A DNA stretch of 64,000 nucleotides from NCBI GenBank assembly GCA_032834875.1, contig CP135238.1, positions 316,011 to 380,010 on the forward strand. Direction: 5' to 3'. The notes under the pieces were generated by a model, which was not told where the DNA came from, searched no databases, and was given only the letters and a program-made list of their open reading frames with translations. This DNA comes from Sulfuracidifex metallicus DSM 6482 = JCM 9184. Lineage in GTDB: Archaea > Thermoproteota > Thermoprotei_A > Sulfolobales > Sulfolobaceae. Shown one piece after another: positions 49,250 through 59,112 of the stretch (position 1 is its first letter; every line of letters starts with the position of its first letter). The position numbers were made by a program, and so were the translations under genes.

Positions 49250-50290
49250 TCACCTATTGACAATTGGCTTCAACTGGATAGTAGATAATCCTTTCTTTTT
49301 AAGTTCTTCCCTTACCATTTTAGTACCCTCCACTACAGAAACTAATTTTTGATATGCAACTCTCCTGGATAGTCTCTTGAGTCCACAGTCTGGATTAACG
49401 TATATCTTTTCAGGTTCAAGCACCTGCAACGCTTTCTTTATTCCCTTAGCCACTTCCTCAGGGCTCTCAACTTCACTGGAATGAACGTCGACAACTCCCA
49501 AGCCTATTTCCTTAGTATATCCAAACTTCTTCAGAAGGTTCAAGTCCTTGAAATCTCTGTTTTTAAACTCAAGTGCTAACTGATCAACCTTCATTTCTTC
49601 TGCAAACGGCATGACCTTAGCATAATCTCCGTAACATATGTGTAAACCTACCTTTACGTCTATTCCCTTAATCGCCTCGTTTATAGCCTGCACAGCCCAA
49701 GGTATCTCTTCCTCATGTGTTGGAAGAGCTGGCTCGTCTACTTGAACGAATGGAATTCCCATCTTAACTAGGTTCCTCAATTCTTGATTTATTATCTTAG
49801 CTAAGTCAAACACTAGATCTTCCTTGGTTTTGTAATACTCATTGAATGACCAATCAGCTATTGTGTAAGGTCCAGTAATTGTAACCTTTAAGTTGCTAGT
49901 ATATGAAACTGATTGGGCAAATCTAACCTCGTTCTCCAGCATGGGCTTCTTATATTCAATTTTACTCACTACAGAAGGTTTCCTATAATAAGCATCGCCC
50001 CAAACTCTAACGAAGCCGTAGAAGGTAAATCCCTTCAAATTCTCAGCGAAGAATTCTACCATTTCGTCTCTTCTCATTTCACCGTCCGTAGGTATGTCTA
50101 TCCCAGCTAACTGATGATCCCTCATTACGTCTACGACAGCATCGTTGAATGCTTCTTCTAAGTCCGCTTTGGAAATTTTTCCCATCTTAGCTAACTGAAT
50201 AGTCTCCTTAAGCCATTTAGGCCTAGGATAGCTTCCAATTACGGTAGTTGGTAGTATTGGAACTTCTGGATAATTCTTAATTGTTATCAC
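49250..50290 (-). CDS. Methionine synthase MetE-like, C-terminal (catalytic) half
   Basis: Transfers a methyl group to homocysteine without bound cobalamin. The 346-aa barrel carries the zinc ligands H217 and C219 (LHICYGD), E241 and C302 (NPDCGL) and the substrate loop [12 protein letters not shown]. In Sulfolobales it is separate from the N-terminal half, which follows upstream with an overlap of 14 nt. The methyl donor (a folate-like compound) is not fixed by sequence. Confidence 0.9.
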   Translation of the reverse strand: MITIKNYPEVPILPTTVIGSYPRPKWLKETIQLAKMGKISKADLEEAFNDAVVDVMRDHQLAGIDIPTDGEMRRDEMVEFFAENLKGFTFYGFVRVWGDAYYRKPSVVSKIEYKKPMLENEVRFAQSVSYTSNLKVTITGPYTIADWSFNEYYKTKEDLVFDLAKIINQELRNLVKMGIPFVQVDEPALPTHEEEIPWAVQAINEAIKGIDVKVGLHICYGDYAKVMPFAEEMKVDQLALEFKNRDFKDLNLLKKFGYTKEIGLGVVDVHSSEVESPEEVAKGIKKALQVLEPEKIYVNPDCGLKRLSRRVAYQKLVSVVEGTKMVREELKKKGLSTIQLKPIVNR

Positions 50291-51242
50291 CCACCTTGTT
50301 TAATAATTTAATCTTTTTAATTGCTATAATTTCAGGTATAAAGTCCATTAAGGAGGAATTACTTAAGATCACTTCCTTTGCACCGTGTTTTGCAAGATTA
50401 TTTACAACCTTATTAATAGAGCTTACCTTTTCCATCTTGGTATTCCTAGTGTTTAGTACGCCTGCTATTAGTCTAACGCCATTCAAGTGGGGATATATCT
50501 TGGCTACCTTAGTTAAGTTTTCTGAAAGGTCTATTCCATGGTAATCAGCCTTTATTGTAAGAAAGTCCGTTATTCTTTCCAAATGATTCATTTCAAAGTA
50601 TGATATCAGGTGCTTCTCCATTTTAGTTGACGAAATAGGCGAGTATATTTCAGGTAACTTTGTAACTAACTCTCCCTTTATCTTTTTTTCAAATATAGAA
50701 GGTTCATGGATTTCTACAGCATCCACAACGCCCTTTAGGTCATCTATAACCTCAGCTACAACGTTAGCGTAATTCTCCATTAGATTCTCTGGACTCTTGT
50801 AATGCTTATCCTCGCTCAGCCTGTAGTAAGAAAACGGACCTAAAAACGCGGCCTTCAGTTTAGAGCTGCAACCGGTCTCCTGTTTCACTTGTCTGGAGAA
50901 GCTCATAGCTTCCAACAGTTTCTCGTCGTCCTTTGAAATCTTTGATTCAATTATAGGCTTTCTGTAGTAGAAGTTATTGTCATAGAATCTTATGAGTGGA
51001 CCCTTTGACGCTCCTCTCAGGAAGCTGAAGGTGACGTCAACAACGTCATCCCATCTGAGAAGTCCATCGGTTGTATATTCAGCATTAATTTCCTTAGCTA
51101 AAGAAAATACCTTTGAAGTCCATGTCTTCAGTTCCTTTTCGTATCTCTCTTTGTCAACCTTACCCAAGAGATATTTACTTTGAATTTTAGCCAATTTTGG
51201 ATTTTTTGGGTAGCTCCCGATTATCGATCTAGCGATACGCAT
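50277..51242 (-). CDS. MetE-like, N-terminal half
   Basis: The 321-aa protein has [12 protein letters not shown], then [17 protein letters not shown] and VEIHEPSIF, which correspond to the N-terminal barrel of MetE that helps bind the methyl folate. It lacks the zinc ligands, so it depends on the other half. It abuts the PCNA3 gene (1-nt overlap at 51242). Confidence 0.88.
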   Translation of the reverse strand: MRIARSIIGSYPKNPKLAKIQSKYLLGKVDKERYEKELKTWTSKVFSLAKEINAEYTTDGLLRWDDVVDVTFSFLRGASKGPLIRFYDNNFYYRKPIIESKISKDDEKLLEAMSFSRQVKQETGCSSKLKAAFLGPFSYYRLSEDKHYKSPENLMENYANVVAEVIDDLKGVVDAVEIHEPSIFEKKIKGELVTKLPEIYSPISSTKMEKHLISYFEMNHLERITDFLTIKADYHGIDLSENLTKVAKIYPHLNGVRLIAGVLNTRNTKMEKVSSINKVVNNLAKHGAKEVILSNSSLMDFIPEIIAIKKIKLLNKVGDNN

Positions 51243-51988
51243 TAGCTTACTTTAGGGGCAAGCAAATAAGTAACTTTCCCCCCTTCTTGGCTCTCGAAGT
51301 CTACCTTGACTGGTTTCTTTTCATCGAAACTTAAGGTAGTACTCCCAGAAATCTTGGTTAAGCTCATTATATAACCCAAGTAATCGGAGGAATACGAGCT
51401 TTCTGCGTTAGATTTGACTTCAAGTTCCTGAAGCCCTTCCGATTCATCGAAAACTACCTCAACTTGAGCTTCCTTGTTTTCCTTTGGTGTGCTCATGATT
51501 AGGGACTTTTCGTTCGCTGAAATCACAATAGTATCGGAAACGCTAGATATCTGATCGACGGCGGATTTAAATCCCTTGGAAGATAGCCTAGCCTTCACAG
51601 ACAATTCCATGTTTACCTTAGGTATTGTAGGTTGAGTAATTGACAAGTTTCTGATATCGTATTCCCTTGGAGTCTCGCCATATATTAAAACTTTCACGTT
51701 TTCAGAAGATTCTGAGCTAATTTCTAACTCATCACTGCCAGAAATTCCCTTGAATAGTTTCAACAAGTAAAGTGTGTTGAAACCGAAGCTGAATTCCTCG
51801 TCTACCTCATATTCCTTAAATGCTTCCTTCGGAATCTCTATTGTGGCAAGAGATATATGTGCCTTATCTATTGCTATTAAGCTCATTCCGTTACTATCGA
51901 ACTTAAACACCGCCTCATCAACCATGTGGCTGAGCACGTCCAAAATGGCTCTAAAGTTTGAGGCTTTTGCGTAAAGCACCTTAAACAT
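51242..51988 (-). CDS. Sliding clamp PCNA (PCNA3-like)
   Basis: A 248-aa clamp subunit of the heterotrimeric Sulfolobales clamp. The two-domain PCNA fold is visible (FKFDSNGMSLIAIDKAHISL and the late YIMSLTKISGSTTLSFDEKKPV). Two more subunits are expected; PCNA1 is at 57987. The PCNA3 label is inferred from MetE being next door, as in Sulfolobus (from memory). Confidence 0.88.
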   Translation of the reverse strand: MFKVLYAKASNFRAILDVLSHMVDEAVFKFDSNGMSLIAIDKAHISLATIEIPKEAFKEYEVDEEFSFGFNTLYLLKLFKGISGSDELEISSESSENVKVLIYGETPREYDIRNLSITQPTIPKVNMELSVKARLSSKGFKSAVDQISSVSDTIVISANEKSLIMSTPKENKEAQVEVVFDESEGLQELEVKSNAESSYSSDYLGYIMSLTKISGSTTLSFDEKKPVKVDFESQEGGKVTYLLAPKVS

Positions 51989-52035
51989 GATAATCTCTAT
52001 ATACTAATCTAGATCTACAATTTTAAGGTTGAAAG

Positions 52036-53340
52036 ATGTTTTCTAGGTTTCTTATATCCTCTGACAGGAGCGGATCAGGGAAAACTCTGATTACGTCTGG
52101 AATATTGAGGGCATTATCGAGGAAGTTTAAGGTTAGACCTTTCAAGGCCGGACCGGACTTCATAGACCCGGGATATCTGACTAAGGCTTCCAAAACTCCA
52201 GCAATAAATTTGGATTTATGGATGATGGGTGAAAATGGAGTTCTCAAATCTTTGTCTAAGTACTCTATGGGTTACGACGTCGCCGTGATAGAAGGAGTAA
52301 TGGGTTTATACGATGGAGTTCATACGAGCTTCAGTTCAGCTCAGCTATCTAAAGTTACAAGTACTCCAGTAATATTGGTCATGAATTGCAGCAATACAAG
52401 CTCCACAATAGGAGCCATAGTGAAGGGTTTAAAGGAATATGAAAACGTGGATGTAAGAGGAGTTATCTTTAACAAGGTTGGTTCAGACACTCACTACGGT
52501 TACTGCAAGGAGTCCATACCTGATGGAGTGGAGGTATTAGGAAGAATACCCTTTAACAAAGAGCTGGAGGTTAACAGCAGACACTTGGGTTTGCTTACAG
52601 TAGAGGACAACCACAAAGTGGAGCAGATTATAGAGAAAATATCTAAAGTAGTTGAAAACAACGTGGATTTAGACAAGCTTTTGGAGATAACTAGGACTTC
52701 CACTATAGATTTCAATTATGATGAGATTGATCTAGAGACAAAAAAGAAGATCATGGCGATAGCATTCGACGAGGGATTTTCCTTCTATTATAAAGAAAAC
52801 TTAGATCTACTTAAGGGCAGCTATAACCTTGTTTTCTTCAGCCCTCTTGAGAACGAGGAAGTAACTAATGCAGACGCAATATATCTTGGAGGGGGTTACC
52901 CGGAGTTACACCTTGAAGTCCTTGAGTCTAACTCCGTGACGAAGAAATGGCTTAAACGCTCCTCAGATAGGGATATACCAATATTAGCTGAGTGTGGCGG
53001 CTTAATGTATCTCTCAGAAAATTTAATAGGAGAGAGAAAATATTCTATGGTAGGAATATATGATATAGATATAAAGGTAAAGGATAAGCTGACTATAGGA
53101 TACACTACTCTTAAGGCCACAAGAAGTGTAGGTAAAATTAAGGAAGGAGAAATCATGAATGGACACGAATTTCACGTTTCTTCACCCGTTCGTGTTAATG
53201 AGAAAGAATTCGTCTTCACGAATGTCATAGGGAAGGGAATATTAAATGGAAAAGATGGAGCATTAGTCAAGAACAGTTTAGGAACCTATTCCCACTTTCA
53301 CTTTCTCAATTCTGGGAAGAAGAAGACTGTTGTCTTTTGA
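52036..53340 (+). CDS. cbiA: Cobyrinic acid a,c-diamide synthase
   Basis: Amidates cobyrinic acid with glutamine and ATP. The 434-aa protein has the P-loop [30 protein letters not shown] and a class I glutamine amidotransferase domain ([11 protein letters not shown] with the nucleophile cysteine at about 319). It overlaps the convergent membrane protein by 35 bp. Confidence 0.92.
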   Translation: MFSRFLISSDRSGSGKTLITSGILRALSRKFKVRPFKAGPDFIDPGYLTKASKTPAINLDLWMMGENGVLKSLSKYSMGYDVAVIEGVMGLYDGVHTSFSSAQLSKVTSTPVILVMNCSNTSSTIGAIVKGLKEYENVDVRGVIFNKVGSDTHYGYCKESIPDGVEVLGRIPFNKELEVNSRHLGLLTVEDNHKVEQIIEKISKVVENNVDLDKLLEITRTSTIDFNYDEIDLETKKKIMAIAFDEGFSFYYKENLDLLKGSYNLVFFSPLENEEVTNADAIYLGGGYPELHLEVLESNSVTKKWLKRSSDRDIPILAECGGLMYLSENLIGERKYSMVGIYDIDIKVKDKLTIGYTTLKATRSVGKIKEGEIMNGHEFHVSSPVRVNEKEFVFTNVIGKGILNGKDGALVKNSLGTYSHFHFLNSGKKKTVVF

Positions 53341-54082
53341 TCTCTATCTTTTTAACTCTCTCTATAGCGTCCAACAATCTATCTATGTCTTTTGTATAAA
53401 GCCTTATGTCATAGGGTAACTTGATGGTGTTTGACTTTATCTCTACGTAACGTTTCTCCCTGTTCTCAGTAACCTCAGAGTTGGGCAAGTGTCTGGCGTG
53501 TAGGAAGACTCCAGTGGCATCATTAGATATTATACCTCTCTCAGTGACTCTGTACTTTGTAGGTGCCATTGTTTGTGACGTTGCACCTTTCATTACCTTT
53601 CTAGACAAGAAGATGTTGATGAGGGTAATTGCATCTAATGTAACGAAGAAAACCAGGAATAGTTCAAGGTGGTTTGCAGCGAACATTTTCCTATATATTC
53701 CAAGAACATCGTCGTATATAACTAGAATTATTGCTAGGTATACAACGAAATAAAGCATAAAGTATCCGTTCCTCTTTAGGCTTTCCTTGTATTTCTTAAT
53801 ATATTCCTCGTCCTTTTCCATAATTTCCTTAGCATCCTTTTCCTCGAATATCGTTCTAGATTTCATAATTTCCCCCATGTATTTACGTTCCTTTAGTAGA
53901 GGATTGCTTCTGAATGATATGAAGAAAGTTATCGACATTACCACAACAAGATAGATTACATACCCGTAAATGTAGTACTGAGGTGGGAATACGCTGAGCA
54001 AAGCAGAGATGAATAGGATGGAAAATTGAGATAACAGAATGTATCTCCAGTTGCTGTATGGGTTACCGTAACCTAATGACAT
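53306..54082 (-). CDS. Membrane protein with four transmembrane helices (DUF2208-like)
   Basis: The 258-aa protein has two N-terminal helices, a charged loop (about 70-105), two more helices and a C-terminal beta-rich cytosolic domain (residues about 180-245, [19 protein letters not shown]). It resembles the archaeal DUF2208 membrane proteins, but I cannot be sure of the family. ATG 54082. Function unknown. Confidence 0.65.
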   Translation of the reverse strand: MSLGYGNPYSNWRYILLSQFSILFISALLSVFPPQYYIYGYVIYLVVVMSITFFISFRSNPLLKERKYMGEIMKSRTIFEEKDAKEIMEKDEEYIKKYKESLKRNGYFMLYFVVYLAIILVIYDDVLGIYRKMFAANHLELFLVFFVTLDAITLINIFLSRKVMKGATSQTMAPTKYRVTERGIISNDATGVFLHARHLPNSEVTENREKRYVEIKSNTIKLPYDIRLYTKDIDRLLDAIERVKKIEIKRQQSSSSQN

Positions 54083-54119
54083 CAGTATAAACTATAACCT
54101 GAGCCATTAAATATACTTT

Positions 54120-54635
54120 GTGAAAATCGTCTTATACTTAGTACTGACGTTGATGTTTTCTGTTTCATTGCTTGTAGATGACACACTTGCATTGCAATGT
54201 AATCAACTAAACGTGGCCAATTACAATGTTAGCGCCTGCTTCACTGATAATTCAAGGAATCCAATTTCGTTTAATTCATCTGTATCGGTAAATGGAATAA
54301 GACTAACCTTCAATTCTACAATAACGAGAATAAACGACAACTTGACTTCGGGCATATCGGTTAACGGAAGCTTGTTGCTCATAGAGTTTTACGCAATACC
54401 ACCTCAGGGAGAAACCCTTTTGATTCACGTATTTTTCAAGAACGGAAACGGCACCGTGTTGATCAGAACTTATCCTCCTAAAGCTAACGTTACATCATTT
54501 CTTCAAAAACTATACAACACTACTACAGCTTCATCTCATCAAGGTTCAAGGTTTAACCCAGAATATTTAGTATTGTTATTCATAATTCCTTTAATTGTTT
54601 ATGTTTTATTAACTTATGTTAATAAGCGTAAGTAA
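54120..54635 (+). CDS. Secreted membrane-anchored protein of unknown function
   Basis: The 171-aa protein has a signal peptide (residues 1-24, cut likely after LALQ-side of DDTLA), an extracellular part of about 115 residues with two Cys (26 and 40) and many N-x-S/T glycosylation sites, and a C-terminal transmembrane helix (YLVLLFIIPLIVYVLL) before a basic tail. GTG start at 54120. Divergent from the membrane protein at 53306 over 37 bp, where the two promoters overlap. Confidence 0.65.
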   Translation: MKIVLYLVLTLMFSVSLLVDDTLALQCNQLNVANYNVSACFTDNSRNPISFNSSVSVNGIRLTFNSTITRINDNLTSGISVNGSLLLIEFYAIPPQGETLLIHVFFKNGNGTVLIRTYPPKANVTSFLQKLYNTTTASSHQGSRFNPEYLVLLFIIPLIVYVLLTYVNKRK

Positions 54636-54670
54636 ACACTCTTTTATATTTTTACGTATGGACTATTTTG

Positions 54671-55333
54671 ATGGACAAAGAATATTTAGCAAAACGTCTC
54701 TTGTCTGGACTTCCCATAATGGTATATGATTTCGACGGAAGGGAGGAGGAAATAGACATGGTTTTTTATGGGGGCAGCGTTTCGTGGAAGAGCATTTATA
54801 CCTTGAGGAAGGATGCTGGAGGACTCATTTGCTACGTCACAGGAAAAGAAGAAGGACAAAAGCTTGGATTGAACCTCATAACGGACGAACTGAGGAATTA
54901 TCAGAAGTATTCTAGACTAGTGAAGAGACCAGTTTACGGTGATGAGCCTGCCTTCGCCATGTGGGTAAACCATATGAGCACCAGAACGGGAATATCAGAC
55001 GAGGACAGAGCTAAGACCATACTCGAATTACATAAAACAATAGAGATGCTACAGATAGACGAGAAGGAAGCTAAGGAAAAGTTCTTCAATGAATTCATGG
55101 CTCCCGGTCATGTCCCAGTTCTTTTATCCAGGGGATTAAACAAGCGTAGAGGACACACTGAACTTACGTCCTCCTTAATGGAATTTCTAGGGTTAAAGAA
55201 AAGCGTTGTAATAGCAGAAATGCTAGATGAAAGATACAGCATGAAGCGGCAGAAAGCCGAAATTTACGCTAAGAACAACGACATTCCTCTGATTACTGGG
55301 AAGGATATATTGGAGGTGCTAAAGGTTGCGTAA
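54671..55333 (+). CDS. ribB: 3,4-Dihydroxy-2-butanone 4-phosphate synthase
   Basis: Makes the four-carbon unit of riboflavin from ribulose 5-phosphate. The 220-aa protein has the acidic metal site DFDGREEEIDMVFYGG and the later APGHVPVL and RRGHTELT segments. The preceding codon is also ATG (54668). First gene of the riboflavin operon; it overlaps ribC by 8 nt. Confidence 0.95.
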   Translation: MDKEYLAKRLLSGLPIMVYDFDGREEEIDMVFYGGSVSWKSIYTLRKDAGGLICYVTGKEEGQKLGLNLITDELRNYQKYSRLVKRPVYGDEPAFAMWVNHMSTRTGISDEDRAKTILELHKTIEMLQIDEKEAKEKFFNEFMAPGHVPVLLSRGLNKRRGHTELTSSLMEFLGLKKSVVIAEMLDERYSMKRQKAEIYAKNNDIPLITGKDILEVLKVA

Positions 55334-55790
55334 ATACGGAGTTGTAGATACGACTTTTTCCAGAGTAAACATGGGAGATATAGCTGAGAGAACTATAAAG
55401 AAGGAAGACAATGACTGTGAAATAAAAAGGTATACCGTTCCTGGGATAAAAGACCTACCAGTTGCAGCTAAGAAGCTGATAGACTGGGGAAGCGATGGGG
55501 TTATTACTCTAGGATGGGTAGGAAGGACGCAATTGGATAAGTATAGTTACCTCTCTACAAGCATAGGACTAATCATGGTTCAGATTCTCACTTCCAAGCA
55601 CGTTATAGACGTCACAGTTCATGAGGATGAAGCTGAGCATCCAGATGACTTGGTGAGGATAGCAGAGGACAGAGCAACTAAGCATGCAATCAACTTAGTA
55701 AGGTTAGTTAGGGACGGGGAAAGCTCATTAAGGGGATATGCTGGTAAGGGATTGAGACAGGGGTATAGAAATGCAGGAGAACTCAGTTAA
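55326..55790 (+). CDS. ribC: Archaeal riboflavin synthase
   Basis: Dismutates two 6,7-dimethyl-8-ribityllumazines to riboflavin. The 154-aa protein is the archaeal type, related to lumazine synthase and not to bacterial Rib[21 protein letters not shown], then [18 protein letters not shown] start. Overlaps ribB and ribH, both related to it in operon position; its resemblance to RibH suggests an old duplication. Confidence 0.94.
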   Translation: MRKYGVVDTTFSRVNMGDIAERTIKKEDNDCEIKRYTVPGIKDLPVAAKKLIDWGSDGVITLGWVGRTQLDKYSYLSTSIGLIMVQILTSKHVIDVTVHEDEAEHPDDLVRIAEDRATKHAINLVRLVRDGESSLRGYAGKGLRQGYRNAGELS

Positions 55791-56232
55791 GTTAGGAATA
55801 GTAGTAGCTGACTTTAACTACGACATAACATACTTAATGCTACAGAAGGCCATATCCCACGCTAAGTTCCTTGGTGCACAAGTGAAGATAGTATTCAAGG
55901 TCCCTGGCAGTTACGATATGCCATTGGCAGTTAAGAAGCTATTAGAGAGGGACGTCGATGCCGTGGTAACCCTTGGAGCAGTAATCAGGGGAGAGACTAA
56001 ACATGACGAAGTAATAGGAGCCCAAATAGCTAGGTTAATTGCTGATCTTTCTCTGCAATACGGCAAGCCCGTTACGTTAGGGGTCATAGGACCAGGGGCT
56101 ACCCATGAACAAGCAGTGGAAAGGATCGAGGAGTATGCAAATAGGGCAGTGGAATCTGCAGTAAAGCTTGCATTAAGGTACAAAAAATTGGAGACTATGA
56201 AGGAATCCCAGGAGACGGTGTTAATTGAGTGA
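55771..56232 (+). CDS. ribH: 6,7-Dimethyl-8-ribityllumazine synthase
   Basis: Condenses the four-carbon unit with the diaminopyrimidine. The 153-aa protein has [31 protein letters not shown] and [15 protein letters not shown]. Start overlaps ribC by 20 nt; the stop overlaps the next gene by 4 nt. Confidence 0.95.
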   Translation: MQENSVKLGIVVADFNYDITYLMLQKAISHAKFLGAQVKIVFKVPGSYDMPLAVKKLLERDVDAVVTLGAVIRGETKHDEVIGAQIARLIADLSLQYGKPVTLGVIGPGATHEQAVERIEEYANRAVESAVKLALRYKKLETMKESQETVLIE

Positions 56233-56924
56233 AAGTATTTGCAATACGTTTACACCATTACAGAGAGTGGACCGAGACTTTAGGTTATGATAGGGAGTGG
56301 AAAATTCAGAAAACACAAGCTAAACTGTCATTTTTTGTTAATCTTCTTTCTTCTAGAATATGGGCTTTCCCGCTAGTTACTAGGTTCGATAACTTAATTA
56401 TAATATCCGACGGCGTTAGTAACAAGGGATTATCTTTCCTCTTTAACAAACTGAAGAAGTACTCTCCAGTTCCATTAAAGGGTTGTCTTTCCTTTGGAGA
56501 TACATTGAGGGAAGCTGAGGAAAATGCGTCACGCTGCGTTAATGAACTTTCCCCTCAAGAAATATGGCTTGAAGATTATCCAGACTCTAAAGTCGTTGCA
56601 GTCCATGCTGACGTTGATTCCTTCACGGAATTTACGGAGTCCACGTCAATATACACCTCATTCAAGAGAAGCATGGATGTTATGATAGAGTTACAAAGGA
56701 GGGTATACTCAATGGGAGGTCTGTTACAATACCTAGGAGGTGACAACTTTATGATGTTTTTAGGAGAAAATCAGATCAAGAACTTGTTGAGTGAAATACC
56801 AGAAGGATTGAAAATGGGCATAGGAATCTGTAACAATCCTCGTTGTGCGGTAGCTAGGTCTACCGAAGCTTTAACTAGGATTAGGGAAAGCAGGGATTCC
56901 AGATGGAAATTAGTAGACGTTTAA
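56229..56924 (+). CDS. arfA: GTP cyclohydrolase III (archaeal riboflavin/F420 pathway)
   Basis: Turns GTP into 2-amino-5-formylamino-6-ribosylaminopyrimidinone phosphate, the archaeal entry step. The 231-aa protein has two diguanylate-cyclase-like halves, with [20 protein letters not shown] at the start, [10 protein letters not shown] and [13 protein letters not shown] start (overlap GTGA). Its place in the operon with RibB, RibC and RibH settles the pathway. Confidence 0.93.
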   Translation: MKVFAIRLHHYREWTETLGYDREWKIQKTQAKLSFFVNLLSSRIWAFPLVTRFDNLIIISDGVSNKGLSFLFNKLKKYSPVPLKGCLSFGDTLREAEENASRCVNELSPQEIWLEDYPDSKVVAVHADVDSFTEFTESTSIYTSFKRSMDVMIELQRRVYSMGGLLQYLGGDNFMMFLGENQIKNLLSEIPEGLKMGIGICNNPRCAVARSTEALTRIRESRDSRWKLVDV

Positions 56925-58015
56925 CCCTCAACGTTGACTTTTCATTAGTAGGTACCGAGCTAGATTGGAGAGAGCAACTTAACATTGAAGTAGAGGAAGG
57001 CATAATCACTCACGTTGGAAACGGTTATGTAGGTAATGCTAAGCATTTGAGGGGACTTCTTATGCCCTCCCTTGTTAATTCTCACGTTCATTCAGGGGAT
57101 TTCCTCATTTTGGAAGACGGGTATAATCTCAATATAAGGGAAGCCGTGGGAGATCCAGAAAGCTTCAAATATAGTGTCATAAACTCCACTCAATACGACT
57201 TAAAGAAGTCAATAGAGATGTTCCTTTCTTTGTCCTACGATATAGGAGTTAAAACCGTAGTAGACTTCAGGGAGCAGGGAATTAAGGGAAGCATGAATGC
57301 TAAGGAAGTAAAAGAGAAAAGTTCCAAACTTAACTACATAATTCTTGGCAGGCTAGAGGAGGACGAGTTCTCAGACGTGTCGTTGAAGAAACTGAAGGAC
57401 ATTGCTGACGGATACGGTCTTCCTAGTCCTTCGGTAAAGTACAATTACTCGTCAATTAGGAATTACTTCCAGTTGAGAGCTTCTCATTTCGCCGAGACTT
57501 TATCACATTGGTTAAAATACAATTTAGAGGAATTCTTGAACTTATATTCACCTTCATTTATAGTTCATGGATCTTGGCTTGGAGATGACGAACTGAGGGT
57601 ATTAGCCGAGAGCAAAATTCCATTGGTGATATGCCCAAGAAGCAACATGTGGTTCTCGGTTGGGATCCCAAAGGTTGATTCTATCATAGAATCCGAAGTA
57701 GATCTCTTCTTGGGTAGCGATAATGCAGCTTGGATTAGCCCAAATCTATGGAGGGACTTAGAGCTAGCCTTGCTAATATCTAGAATTAGGAAGCCTGGTT
57801 CGGATTACTCAAGGGAAATTTTGATGGGAGCAACTACCAAACCTTCAGACTTCTTTGGAATAAAGAATACCGTAAAGGAAGGTACTCCTTTATGGATGCT
57901 AAATTTAATTGACGTAGAAAACTCGGCTATAAAAAGAGCAAAAAATAAATATATTGCAATTTTAAAAAGAGGAGGAGATTATATTGTTAAACTACAGGAG
58001 CTATCCAAACCGTGA
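56903..58015 (+). CDS. Amidohydrolase of the nucleobase deaminase type, candidate missing riboflavin-pathway enzyme
   Basis: The 370-aa protein is a COG0402-like metal-dependent hydrolase. H61 and H63 (NSHVHSG), H195 with E198 (ASHFAET, the H-x-x-E motif typical of deaminases), H222 (VHGSW) and D273 (GSDNAAW) make a complete active site. It is the last gene of the riboflavin operon and overlaps GTP cyclohydrolase III by 22 nt. Archaea lack a known deaminase for the pyrimidine intermediate, so this is a candidate. Formamide hydrolase (ArfB-like) or an unrelated deaminase are alternatives. The family call is firm, the substrate is inference. Confidence 0.8.
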   Translation: MEISRRLTLNVDFSLVGTELDWREQLNIEVEEGIITHVGNGYVGNAKHLRGLLMPSLVNSHVHSGDFLILEDGYNLNIREAVGDPESFKYSVINSTQYDLKKSIEMFLSLSYDIGVKTVVDFREQGIKGSMNAKEVKEKSSKLNYIILGRLEEDEFSDVSLKKLKDIADGYGLPSPSVKYNYSSIRNYFQLRASHFAETLSHWLKYNLEEFLNLYSPSFIVHGSWLGDDELRVLAESKIPLVICPRSNMWFSVGIPKVDSIIESEVDLFLGSDNAAWISPNLWRDLELALLISRIRKPGSDYSREILMGATTKPSDFFGIKNTVKEGTPLWMLNLIDVENSAIKRAKNKYIAILKRGGDYIVKLQELSKP

Positions 58016-58739
58016 ATTGTCCTCCTGCGTCAGCTTCGCTTCTTAATTTCATAGGTATGTTAGAGCCTATGTTAACTTCAACATCTGAGAATTGGGATAC
58101 TACGTCTATTCCTTCCTTTATTAACTCTATCCTAAACTTGGATTCAGCAATATCATTCACTTCTAGGTATTTGAGGGGCTTGTCCTTCCTAAGGATTGCA
58201 GTGTATTCCTTCCCCTCCTCAGAAGTATAAAACATCACTTCCTCTCCTTCTCCTTTTACCGTTACTTCCTCGCCTATGACTGACGAATCTCCTGCAATTC
58301 TTTCTACGACTTTAGATTCAAGAGAGAACTTGACAGTATGTTCCACTTTCGGCTCGGCTCCAAGATTGACGTCCCCTTTATTGGAGGCTAAATAGATGTT
58401 GCTCTTAGTACCTACTTTTTGATCCCTTACAGTTATTCTTATTCCAGAATCCGTTTCAGCTACCTCTACCGTAGCTGTCTTACTTTTAGCTTTGAGGAGA
58501 ACTTTCTTCAAGGAGCTTAGGTTTAACTCAACAGATAGTGGTTTTTCTACTTCAAATAATGAGAAATACGTTTTAGGAATATCTAGTATTATCATCATTG
58601 ATTTAGTATCTGGTTCTACATATCTGCCATTTACTCCTTCTTCAGTTATGTTCAACACAAAGTTGTCAGTTACCTTTGATAGCGCAGAGACAAAACTGCT
58701 GAAATCCTTTGCGCTGGGATAAACGAAGGAGAATGTCAC
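57987..58739 (-). CDS. Sliding clamp PCNA (PCNA1-like)
   Basis: The 250-aa clamp subunit resembles the other PCNA only in fold pattern (FVLNITEEGVNGRYVEPDTK at the N-terminal domain, AESKFRIELIKEGIDVVSQF in the second). Adjacent Rpo13 suggests PCNA1 by Sulfolobus synteny (from memory). It overlaps the convergent amidohydrolase by 29 bp, and Rpo13 by 4 nt. Confidence 0.88.
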   Translation of the reverse strand: MTFSFVYPSAKDFSSFVSALSKVTDNFVLNITEEGVNGRYVEPDTKSMMIILDIPKTYFSLFEVEKPLSVELNLSSLKKVLLKAKSKTATVEVAETDSGIRITVRDQKVGTKSNIYLASNKGDVNLGAEPKVEHTVKFSLESKVVERIAGDSSVIGEEVTVKGEGEEVMFYTSEEGKEYTAILRKDKPLKYLEVNDIAESKFRIELIKEGIDVVSQFSDVEVNIGSNIPMKLRSEADAGGQFTVWIAPVV

Positions 58740-59101
58740 CCCTCTTCTACCTCATGGTCTTCCTTAGGTTCGACTTCTTTAGCTTCCTCCTCGCTTTCCT
58801 CATTCTTGGCCTTTTTGGTAGCTCTCTTCCTAGTTGCCTTCTTTCTTGATGCTTGTTTCTTAGCTTTCTTTCTATCCTCTATTCCGTCGAAAACCCTACC
58901 GTTCACTTCAAACTCTCTCCTAGCCTCGTCTATGTTTATTTTCCCCTGTAACAGCTTATCCCATATTTCAGTATTTCTCATGAGAATTTCAATATCTTGA
59001 ATTGAAAGAAATGGAAGATCATCGTCCTCACGTTCTATTTCGTGTTCAGTTTCATCGTCCTCATGCATGTCCCTTTTTTCGTCAACCTCTCCCTCTGACA
59101 T
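58736..59101 (-). CDS. rpo13: DNA-directed RNA polymerase subunit Rpo13
   Basis: A crenarchaeal-specific subunit near the DNA-entry site. The 121-aa protein has an acidic disordered N tail, the conserved core LSIQDIEILMRNTEIWDKLL (in part; residues about 32-52), then a very basic tail (KKAKKQASRKKATRKRATKK) and an acidic end. It matches Sulfolobus Rpo13 over the core by memory. Overlaps PCNA1 by 4 nt. Confidence 0.92.
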   Translation of the reverse strand: MSEGEVDEKRDMHEDDETEHEIEREDDDLPFLSIQDIEILMRNTEIWDKLLQGKINIDEARREFEVNGRVFDGIEDRKKAKKQASRKKATRKRATKKAKNEESEEEAKEVEPKEDHEVEEG

Positions 59102-59112
59102 AATAATCTAGA

